The notes under the pieces: generated by a model
Told to the model about the DNA's origin: nothing
What the model saw: the letters and a program-made list of their open reading frames with translations, nothing else
Database searches by the model: none
In this document: one piece after another, positions 10,176 to 22,100 of the stretch
Layout: each line of letters begins with the position of its first letter
How positions within the stretch are numbered: the first letter of the stretch is position 1
Assembly (NCBI GenBank): GCA_032158295.1
Contig: CM063263.1
Coordinates: forward strand, 8,862,501-8,926,500
Direction of reading: 5' to 3'
From: Pycnopodia helianthoides
Lineage: Eukaryota; Echinodermata; Asteroidea; Forcipulatida; Asteriidae
Length of the DNA: 64,000 bases
Made by a program: the position numbers and the translations under genes

Positions 10176-13100
10176 GTAAGTAGAGAGTTGTTGACGAGAA
10201 AGTTCGTGTACGGGAGAGGGTTGGTGGCGTTGCGGGTTGCCAGGAAATACCAATGGGGAGGCAATGTTGCTTTCTCCAGGCATGTTCGGTGTGAGTGTTT
10301 GGGTCTGCGACGGGACGTAGCTAGTCCAATTTGCATTGTAATTTCGCCAAAATAAAAGGGCATTGACGTGTATGGTAGCAACTGAACTGAGCCCTAGTTG
10401 TTTTAGAAGTTTTTCTTTCGCATATTTTTGCACTGGACATGCTGTCATTTATACTTTTCGGATGTCACTTTTCAAAGGGAAACCGTTTCTGTTTTTGCAT
10501 ACAACCATAACGGACACTGACGTCCCACCACTACTCCTTACACTAGTCCTAGAAGTTAGAACGAACCTCATACTGTCATAGTTCTAGGAGTTTCCTACCA
10601 CCACCTGCCTACTACTGCGTGAGTACTACTACTGTATAGGACCAAAGGGCAGTGTTGCTGTTGGTGAACTTTGAGAATTTTTAAATGGAAAGAAAGAGTA
10701 AATTGCACCACAACTTTATTGGCTTATTCTGGAAAATAATAGTTTCTAAGTAACACTGTAGTGTTGTTGTGATAATCGTAACCCTCCAACCTCCTGACAG
10801 TCAATGCGACTTCAGGGCGGGAGGATGGAGGGTTACGATTATTGCAGCTAGGTTTTAGTCTGACAGATCACTGGTTCTCGACATAATACTTTACCGGTAT
10901 AGTTGCGATGATGATTGATAGTAATCCTCGATCCCCCATTATATTAGAAAGACTGTCTTAGTCAACAAAAAAGTAAAATGGAACGGCCAGCAAAATTCCC
11001 TGTTCTTTCCCCTTAAGTCTTCCCTCACTTATTTAAGACTTGGCTTAAATTAAATAGAGAACTATGACTCTTATGCTTCTTATTATAATATTAACCTTTA
11101 AGTTGCCCTGTTCTTTATTCATTTTCAGATACTGTCAGCATTGCTTTAATTAGACAGCAAATAGTCTTTAAATGCTTATTTGTGCTGACAGTATCTTTAC
11201 TCTAACTACTTCGTGAAACGATTCTCGAGGTCTTCATAAATTAGGGAAATCCCGACGTAAAGATGACATCTCGAGTAAATTTTGTCCATCCATCTTGCCC
11301 GTGTGTCTTATACTTATTTATTAAATTCATGACATTTCCACGTTTGTTAGCATAATGTGCGTTTTGAAAACAAGAGAATGGAAATAAATTCAGTCTTCCA
11401 AAATCTAGTGATGCACTGTCAGAAGACAGTTTGAGATGGTTGGAGTATGAAAGGAAAGTAGAACTTGCCTGTGTTTTTGTCTGGTGAATCACAGACAATC
11501 TTTGTAAGATAGGCCTATAAGATTATTTTGTTTGTTTGGTTGTGTGACACATACTTTCAAACTTGTGAACATTTTGTTGTTATTTGCTCAGTTTAAAACA
11601 TAACAAAAGTCATGTTGAGGGTGTTTAATTATGATAAACCCTAACCACCCTCAACCTTGCTGAGATGTCGAACAAAGAGCCATTCCAACAGCTTTTTGTC
11701 CACGTACTTCATCTCTTTGGAACTCCTTGCCTGGTGCATTTTCCCCTCCATCCTAGTAATCTAGACTGTTTAAAGAGGAGTTTAGATTTTAACCTTCAAC
11801 TCCCCTGAGTTATTTTCATCTTAAATGTTTTCTTCCTGTAGCTCCTTACCAAGAGTGGCTTTAGCATTCTTTGGGGTGAACTTGCAATTACAGAGATTAC
11901 AATTACCCAACTGCATATTTTTGTTGGATTCTGTTGGATTGAGGGCTGCACTAGTAAATTAATGCTTTACATTGGATCAGGCATGCATATGGCAATAATC
12001 AGTGAACCCATTAGAATAATGGTGTTTGAAAGGATCCTAGTAAATCACCCATTTCAAAAATGTATTTACGTATGTATAATAAAACCTTGTGCAGAATGCA
12101 TAGTTTTAACAAATACACAATTAATTGTACCCCAATTATAGCTCTGCAAACTTATCACTACATCTTTTTAAAAATCATCCACACACATTTGAAAAGTTAC
12201 TCAATCATTACTCAAACAATTTTACACAGTGTACAGTATTTATATACAAATATATTATTGTTTGAGGGTATTGGAAGTTTACAAACTTGTTCCCGAGGCT
12301 TTGCTGTGAACTAGTTTGTGAAATATTCAGAAGGAAAGTGTGCTCTTTTTTTCGTACAACACCTCTGTGTGATTACGTCCATCGTCCAATACAAAGGTCT
12401 TTACTTCATAATACACTGTAAAGCCTTGTTGTTTACTGGTTGTTAAATATAACTTTTCTCTGAACTAGCCAAGGCCCTTGTCAAGTTTTTAGATTTTGTA
12501 AATTTATATTCAAGTAAAAAATCCAATCCTCCTTTAAAAAACAACAACACAGCACTGCAAACAAGAGGAAACTAGTAAATGTACCCTACTTGCCAACTGA
12601 ATTCAAGCAGCTGTACTCTTTAACATTCAACTGTTGCAGTTACTTGTGTCTTTTCCCTGTAGTACTTTTTATGTCAAAAGATAAATTACCATCCACACAA
12701 TGGCGTCCCAAGCATGCATTGTCAATTCAAACTCTGGAGGCTCTGGCTCATCACTTTTCCTGTAAATACTTTTGTTGGGGGTCTCCTGTTTGTCACAGAT
12801 TGTCTGACATGCATACAGTAGCTGTATGCACAGCACTAAAAGCAGTAAATAGCAGCTCTATGGGAAACTGCTCATGCGTGAGCCGTGGACTCAAAGTTGT
12901 TTTTCTCTTTATTTTTTGTAGGGAATTTGATTTTGTTGTTATTCCAGACCATAAATTGTACACAGTTTTTTAAATGATCTTTCTATGGTTCACTTCGTTC
13001 TGTATTGAAAGAGGTGGAAGTATAAAACTCCTTCTAAGTTCTACAGAGGGCATAAAAATATAAACATAAAAATGAGTGGGGATCCTGTGTTAGTATATTT

Positions 13101-16100
13101 GTAGACTTGGCCAAGGCTTTAGTCGGATTTTGTGAAAGGGTGTCCAAACTAGTCCAAATTGTTTGAATGTATTTACACTACATGTGAATGACGGATAATA
13201 CAGGATGTGGAGCTAGGGTAGACACCCAAATTTTCTTTTCTGAATTCATTTACTTCCAATATGAAAAGCATGAAAGATAGCGTTTGTCAAAATATTGAAT
13301 GGTTGTCTTTAAAAAAACAGAAAAAACCCAAATAGTCACCACATTATAAAGTCGAGGTGAAGTGAATTGTGACTTAGAAACAGAGATTTACCACACTATA
13401 TTCCCAGATAATTCTTCTTTCTTTCTGATTTAAAAACTGCCATATTTGCATTTTCAGGGGGGGGGGTGAAGGCCATTTCATAGGTTTTGAAATGTAAAAT
13501 TGTTTGAACAATTTCGCGTGTGAAGTTCTGCTTTAATTTACAGACAGAATAATTCTGTGATTTCCCTCTCTTGTACCATTTCATCTACTGTCCAGTTGTC
13601 AAATTACCTCGTGGTCCTCCCAGTACACACCTGTGTGCATTTATGTAGGCCATTTCATAGAAGGTTTTGAAATGTAAAATTTTTTGAACAATTTTGCTAG
13701 TGAAGTTCTGCTTTAATTTACAGAATAGTTCCCTCTCGTGATTTCCCGCTCTCCCGCTCGTACCATTTCATCTACTGTCCAGGTGTATCTTAACACTGTT
13801 TGTCTTTGTCAAATTACTTTGTGGTCCTCCCAATACACACCTGTGTGCATTTGTGTGGACCATGTAGGCATTCCTCGTCTCAAATGTAGGGGGGAATTTT
13901 TTGGTTTGACCAACCGAGAGAGTTAATAAATCGCAGAGGGTGGTCCGGATAAAGGGTCCCCCCAGACATTATTATCAAGGATTTGTAGCGAGTGGTATGG
14001 GCTTATTAACAAATCAAAGGATTCTAGGAGGATAGAGTGCATGACAACAGGGAAAAACCTGCTGGTGAAAATTGAATTTAAAGATGACAGTTGCCTTGAA
14101 CAATTTTGAAGCAGTCATTTTGATGATCGAACCCAATATGTACAAATGTATAGCTAAGTTATAAATTAAAATCTTGTAGTTTTTTACTTTTAAAGGTTTG
14201 TAGTAATAAAAGTATACATTTTTTTTGAGACTCTAGGAGGATAGAGTGCATGAAAACAGGGGAAAACCTGCTGGTGAAATTTGAATTTAAACATGACAGT
14301 TGTCTCGAACAATTTTGAAGCAGTCATTTATTTTTATGATCAAAACTCAACTAATATAGCTTCAGTTATCAATTAAAATCTTGTAGTTTTGTTACTTTTA
14401 AAGATTGGGTTTGCAGTGATACAAGGATACTTTTTTTTTTTTATTGAGCCAATACCTAAAATATATCTTTTCCGTAAATTGTTCACTCCGTTTATTTATA
14501 AGTGTGATTTTTCCATTGGTTTAAATGAATATGGCCAATCTGGATACAATAGGCCTACTCACATGGCTTATCAGAATGTGTGTAAACGAGATTTCATTAA
14601 TCGATCAAACCCATTGCAGAAAATGATATACAGTCACGACATTTTACATATTGATGTAACTTATTACCCTTAAATATAGACGCTGTTGCTGTAAATAAGT
14701 GTGATGCTATTTGCTGTTGTTGTCTTTAGGATCATTGATTGTCAATGTGATGCTGGTGTATAGCATCTAGGCAAAATTATAAAGAAAGGTACAATAACAG
14801 TCACAAAGTTTCATATGAATGCAGTGTCTACTTGGCTTGCTGAGAAAACAGCCTACAAACTATCACAACATTTTCACAAAAACTTTGATTTCATCCACAT
14901 CCAAACCATAATACTCACCGAGTAAGTTTTGATGGTCATTAATTTGTTGGAGTATTTACCAAGCTATGAGATGACTCTACACTTTTTCTTGTACTGGAGG
15001 GAATATCGGCCCTCATTCCAGACCAAAAATAATGTGGCTTCACTTTTGGACAAATGCTTGTCTTTGCCATCCTCTGTTTCCCGATTGAGGTAAAAGCCAC
15101 ACAACACTTATTATATATTTCAGTAGAACATGTCACCAACAAATATAAAAATGTGACATTTTGTTAGTTTAAAGAGATTGTAAAAAAGGGTCCCTTTTAA
15201 TCTCAAATGAGTCACCAGATGGTGATCTACTTACTGTAAAATTGATTGTGAAAGAGTATGTATCCAGACATTTTACTCAAAGTGTAGTCTGCATTCATTC
15301 TTCCTCAAGGAGAATGATCCCAGCCTGAGCCAGCTGCACATGTGTCCTTGTGATCAGGGTACACCCCCCAACTTCCATCCATCCTTGTGAAAAAAGGAAA
15401 AAAAAAAATCTTTCAGGTGTTTTCTTTGGTAGTTGACTTGTAATTTATAGCAAGTCTCCTGTGTGTTGAAGAACATTTTTTTGGGGGGCTGTGTTCTCAA
15501 CACATGATTCTGATGGATCTAGAGGAATCAAAAGTGTGCTCTTTAACAAGGCCTACATGAGACTTGCACAGTCTGTTTTAAAACGCATCTTCGACCAAAA
15601 CTTATGATCATGCCCATTTCAACTATACTGGTTTTTGCATACATTGTATCATCAATCACTCTGTATCTACATTGTACATCGATAGATAAAAATAGGAATA
15701 TGTGCCTATCTGCCCTTAGTGATATCAAAGTTGCTCTCAAAACCCATCTCTTCCTGACTACATGTAGTGCCGTTTGAACCCTGACTCCTTGTGCTGGAGT
15801 GGTAGCTTGGGGTAGTTTAAGATTTTGATCTGTTATCACATAATTGATACATTTATGTTATTTTGGGATGTTGTTATATTCTTTTTTAGTATTTTGCCCA
15901 GCGCCTTGAGGGCCAAGACTTGACCAATACCAAGTGTTCATTTTATTATTTTTATGATCTTAAAATGTTTCTTTGTCTAAATACACAGGGTCACCATGGC
16001 ACTTGGGCTGTGTCCATGACAACACCTCGCTGGTGTCGGAGAGTGTACTGCAAGATTTAGCTGGCCAAAATGTCTTCACACCAGCCTCGTGTTCCAGCTC

Positions 16101-19100
16101 TTGTCATGATAGAGGGTAGGTTCTTCTTTGAGTTTTCTAATTCTGAAGTTTTACAAAGTGAAATGTACTGGATACAACTACAGGGTTTGCCCTGAATGTT
16201 TCCAGTAACTACTAACTAGCCTGTGGGACCAGGGCCCAATCTTATAGAGCTGCGTAAGCAACAAAACTAGCTAAGCACAACTTCATTAAATGCTTATCAG
16301 AATAAGGTTACCAGCAACAATAGCATGTCACACAATCTGTGACTGGTTTCCTGCTTATTATTGCTGAGCAGAAAATGTTTAAACCATTTTTTCTGCTTTA
16401 GCAGCTCTATGAAATTGGGCCCAGTTTATAGCTTGTCATTTAAATTATCCGCCAGCTTATTTTTCAGCACTGTCCTGTATTTTAAGGTTTCCTTTTTTTT
16501 CATCATTGTCGTATTAACATTAGACTTGTAACTTTCAGTGGTTTTCATGTATAGCAACTGTAAGCAACGGACATGCCAGATAAACCAGTTGGGCAGAATT
16601 TTGACTGGTTCTTGGTTGTTTCAACTGGCACTTGGCCAACAGAACTCTGCATCTGTCTACATTGTGTGTGTCGAGGGAGAGTTAATCCTTTTTTGTCACC
16701 ACAGAAGTTTGTGGAAGCTACCTCATTGGCTTGTGTTAATTTTCCTGTTTTCATTCTTTCAGGTACCTCTACGCTGGGGTAAGAAGTGCTGACAACTGCA
16801 CTTGTAGCAATAGTAAAGGAGAATTTGGAGAGGATGCGATAGATCAACAATGCAATATTTTGTAAGTTCCCCTTACCTCTCTGTTGTAGTAATTAATTTG
16901 TACCTTAAAGGCAGGGTCATAAATTGGTTTTTGTCAACGTAATGCTGGCAAAATTATCAAGAAAGATACAATAAAAGTCACGTGTGATTGTTTCAGCTGA
17001 ACACAGTTGAGAAAACAAGAAACTTTCATCAAGAATCCATCCACGTTTAGGTGACAGCTGGCACCAACTCCGTCTCTAGCCAAAGCATTTACAAACGCAC
17101 ACATTGCAGAAATTAAAATTTTCAGTCAACCCTCAGAAATCTGATAATGATTTATGCATAAATCGTTTCTCAGATTTAAATAATTTGGGGTGAAAAATTT
17201 TCCAAACCATATTACTTCGAAGAGAACCCATTCCCAAAATAGTTTATACTATCAGCAGCTGCAGTGCTTTTTACCAAGTAAGTCTTAATGGCCGTTAACT
17301 TTTGGAGTACGCTATAGAGTGGTGAAGATATCTACTCTAGAATGCGGGGTTGTTGGTTCGAATCCTACCCGAGTATCATGCCTGTGGAATTATTTTTTCT
17401 ACAGGACTCGGGAAAGTACCGAGTATACAGTGCTTTACCATTATCAGCATGTCGTGGCTGAGCAGATAAGAGCACCGGACTCAAGCTCTGGTGTTTCTGT
17501 TCAGCAGAGTATTGGTTCGCATCCCGGTCGTTACACTTGTGTCCTTAAGCAACCATTATTGCTGCATCCTTCGGATGGGACATAAAGCCGTAGGTCCCGT
17601 GTGTTGTGTAATGCACGCAAAAAAACGCAGTGCTTTTATCGAAAAGAGAAGGGGTTTGCCCTTGTGTTCCTGGTTTGATTGGCAGCATATTGCGCCACAG
17701 CACCTTGTAAACCATTACATAGTGCTATGTAAAAGAATAGGTCTAATACTTCAAAACGTCTCCAAAATACCTTGCAGGAAAATACTGAATGTTGAAGCGC
17801 CTTGAGTGTCACTGAGTGACAGATATGTGCGATATATAATAAGCCACTATTATTATTATTATCACACGTCAGTGTCTGCAAACTCAAAGCAAATGAATTT
17901 ACCATCAAATTCTTTTAAATCAGATGTGGAAATGTGAGCCTGCCGTGCGGAGGTGACAATGCTGTCAGCGTCTACTCAGTTGATGGTCCCTATTTATTGA
18001 CAGCGGAGCTGAGTAAATCACAACATCTTGTTCAGGAGGGGTCCACCGTCCGCTTTGAAGCCAGAGTGAACCTAGCTGCAGAAACTGTAGCAGATTTAGG
18101 TAATTGTCTTTCTACAAATTGTTTAAATATTGATTTGTTGAACTGATTATGAATAAAAGGAAGGGGGCCTTTGGTGCAAGATTTAAATCTTGTCAAATTT
18201 TTTTTTGGACTATTGGAAAGTTAAAGAGTTTTGATAATTGTGTACAGTTTGGAATGTCAGGTTCAGAACTTATTATAAAAATGATATCTAGGGGTTTTAA
18301 AAGTACTCGATTTCAGTCAAGAGATTTTTTGACAAAAGAGCAGTTTGAGAAAGCACGTCATCAATTTTGGTGTAATTCTTATTGTTCCATTATAATACAC
18401 TTAATTTTTGACTGAGAGAACTGTAAATTTAGTCTGGAAACAATACAGAGCACACCAAAATGCCCATTGTCAGTTTCTTATTCCTATGTACCAGTAGACC
18501 AGAAATCATCCGGAGGTCAGTTGCTAAATGAGCAGCGAGTGTTAGATACTTTTCACTCAAAAGGCTTGCCGAGCGACAACAAAGTTTTTCCCAAGGAGAA
18601 ATGGGCCACCAGCTGAAAAAATAGCCTGCAATGACAATGCATACTGTCTAGGACCAGTTTCCCCTTTTTGTGCAGTGCTATTTTGAAACTCTAATGACAA
18701 TGAGTCAACAACTTTGCTAAGGTTGACATCTTTGTATTAAGGAAGGGAGTCTTTCCAATCATTCTCAGGGCTAAACATTTTTACACAGGGCTGCGCCCAA
18801 GGCCAGTGATTTTAGCATTGGGCCAGTAAACTCATGTGTAGTATTTTTAATAAGATTTTCGAAAGCTGACTTTGGGTCTGATCAACATCTTTCAATTCTT
18901 TTGAGTGTTGAATTATTACCCATTAGACAAATGAAATAAATCTTCTCTATATAAAGCACGTGTTCAAATACAATCCGAATGGATACAATTTATGTTTAAA
19001 CTCTGTAGACAGTTTTTTTTTTCTCAATTTGATTGTGGTCTTGTTAAACCAATTATGGTCCAGTAAGAATTTTGAGCCACCCCATCCTCCATTCTTGTAG

Positions 19101-22100
19101 GTTCTTTCCCCAAATTTGAGCCCAGTTTCTACCCAAAGGGTTCACCTCCCCTATACCATCTGTCTGGTATCAGTTGTGCAAATTGAGAGGAGAACTAAAA
19201 TAAATCAGGGGGGAGATCAGCTGCTAAATCCTGCCCTGTGAGTTCAGAGACATGGGTGGTCGACAGTCTCTTCGGGGGGCCCATCTGGCTTCCGACAACA
19301 TAATCCAAATTCCAGACGAAAAGGGGAAGTTGGATGCCGTCGTCGCTCTTGTCAATTTCTTCTTGGTTCTGCCGCAGTGGATATAGGCCTATGTAGCAAC
19401 TTTATAGTTTGTCTGGTTGTGGGCCCAAGTAAGTTCAATAACGTGACTAACTTAGCCCAAAATGGTGTCCATTTCAGAGAATAGACCTTTTTCATGGTGC
19501 GGGCCAATTTGATCTGCTCCCATTCACACCACTTTCCTGTCCAGATTTTTTATACAAGTTTTTGTAAGGAATAAAGCTCTGTTAACCTTTTGCACACATT
19601 GTTGTCTAGAATTTAATATAAAGTACTCGTACTCATAAATCCAAGTACTTGATACTCGGCTGTTGGACTTGGTACTCAGATATCAGAACACTCAGTACTC
19701 GGACACTTGTAATGGTACTCGATGGCCCAAGTACCGGTACTTGTACTCGATGGCCCAAGCACTTGTACTCGATGGCCCAAGTACTCATAGTCGATGGCCC
19801 AAGTACTTGTACTCGATGGCCCAAGTACTTGTCGATGCCAAGTACTTGTACTCGATGGCCCATACTTGTATCGAGGCCAAGTACTTGCACATCCTCGATG
19901 GCCCAAGTACTTGTACTCGATGGCCCAAGTACTTGTACTCGATGGCCCAAGTACTTGTACTCGATGGCCCAAGTACTTGTACTCGATGGCCCAAGTACTC
20001 ATACTCGACGGCCCAAGTACTCGTACTCGAGTACTACTCGGTCTCCCTATTGGCAGTATTCGAAAAGTACGCGACTACAACACTGAGATTTAATTTGGTT
20101 TCGTCAAACTTTGTTTGTCCTCCTTCAGGTTTAGATGGGTTTAATACCAGCCACTTTGATGAAATCGTCTTCGTCTGGAGTGTAGATGGCGAAGAAAGAG
20201 GCAGAACATCCCGTCTCTATGGCAACTCATCAGCTGTTGACAGTTTTGTGCATACCTTCAGTCTCGAAGGAAAATGGCAAATCGGTAAGTTTCTTCTATC
20301 AGTTTGAATTAGCGCATTAAACAATTTTAAAGTATCTGTGGATATTGTGTGAAGAAATGTTGTTTCATTATTTTCAATGTTAAGTAACACAGATTCTTAT
20401 TCAAGAATGTTTTTTAAAAAGTCATTGTTAGCGCAGGTCTAATAAGAGTGAGGAATTCTGTTGTGAAGAATAAGATGAACACACTAATTTTTCCTTCTTC
20501 AGGGTTCGATTTCACAAAGAGTTAAGATTGGTCTTCTTAACTAATAGTCAATCTTAACTGCTAAGCAAATAGTGATGCCACAATACAAATCATCTTAAGA
20601 TGAATCTTAGTGCTTTGTGAAATTGAGCTCGGATTTACTTTCAAGTCTGTTCAGGCTTATTTGGTTGACAAGAGTATTAGAGCTTTGACCTTCTTATTGC
20701 AAAAACGTTAACTTGTTTTCTTTGTTACAATCTGGTATTAAGTAGTAATAGTACAGGTTGAGGGTAATGTGTTGATTTAATATAAAGAAAATTTGCCCTG
20801 AGTTTAATTTAAAATGTATGTACTCAAACCCTTGCTCTATGCTCCAACCAAGGTCTTCTGGATGCATTACCATGGTGTGACTGTGCATGGAGGTAGATAG
20901 AAACTTTACATGGCAGTATTAGTGCAGACTTAGGAATGCCTTGGGGGAAAATCCCCCCTTTGTTAACGGGTCCTGGCTGTTCACAATACCAGATGGGTTG
21001 TTCACTCACTCGGGGATTGAAAGGAATGGATTTGCTGGAATTTCAGCGGTTTGGCAGAGTGTGTTTGTGTATTGTGTGTTACACGCCAAGAGACATGATT
21101 AGTACAAGATGGCTTTAGACCTGGTTCTGAAGATGACTGTTTGTCTAAATACTTTTCAAGGTGCCATGAAGAAGTGTTACCAGGGCTCAAAGTTTACACG
21201 GGATCGCAGGACCTGGGCCAGTGATTTTAGCAGTCTGGCAGTCTTGTGTTTTTCAATTGAATAAAATGCCTAATAAATGATGTTGAAATGTTGACTTTGA
21301 GTCTGATAAATATCTTTCAACAATTCTGTGGAGTATTTAAGTATACATGTATGTAACCATAAGACAAAATAAGATAAATTTTCTCGAACAAAGTCTCAGT
21401 GTAATTTTTCAATTGACAAGGATCTATGCGTAAGTTCTAAAACGGATATTGATTGCATTTTGTTCATGCATTGTCGCAGAATATTATAATTACTCAGTGA
21501 AATATGGCTGTTCGGCACTGACCGGCACCGACCACTGTGGGCAGAACCCTGTAGTATAGTCTGTATCTGCTAAACAAGATTGTATAAAAAAGCAAAGTTG
21601 TCTCATGCTTAGAACTTTTAAGTGGTTTATGACATTGGCCCTATGATATTGTTTGTACTAAACAAGTTTAGATTGACATCTTTGTATAACATGCTCTGCT
21701 GCTTCTGCTTAGCAAGGCAGTTCTGTACTTATCACCGTAATGAAAATGTGCGCTGTCCCAAATGTTTTAAGCAATAAATCTTGGGCAGGTAATGTTGCTC
21801 AACAATCAGGAAACAAGTCATAAGGAATGTACACTACACAACATTCCGCTGAAACATGTTACTCCTGAGCAAGAATATTAGTAAATTTACCAGAACATTT
21901 TAAACGGCAGATTGCTAAAGTTCACTCAATTGCAGTTCACTCAAAAAAGTGTTTACTCTAAGAACAGGGACATTCGTGCAATGCTGTAACGGACATGACA
22001 TGGTTGTTGTAAATGTGGACGGTGGAGTAACAACGAAAAACAAAACAATGAGCCTGGACCCCAGAGGAAACAAATGAAATTATAAGTTAATAAATGATAC

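Larger units (their letters stand above)
10176..15988 (+). other. Intron 1 of the polycystin gene
   Basis: This 5.8 kb intron contains two small foldbacks (10770-10845 and 11127-11196), a LINE 3' relic (11668-11860), two pairs of diverged direct duplications (13470-13850 and 14019-14400), a dispersed repeat (14780-14960) and a LINE-like segment (15580-15930). I saw no additional domain-coding exon such as leucine-rich repeats. Confidence 0.6.

Noticed and set aside
17491..17805. 104-codon open frame over the family B SINE
   Set aside because: It falls entirely within a SINE that recurs elsewhere in the window without conserving the frame.
19649..20307. Long open frames on both strands through the 22-bp tandem repeat
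   Set aside because: They are produced by the repeat (a 22-bp unit cycles through all frames). Only 20129-20284 is a real exon, recognised by PKD similarity and splice phase.
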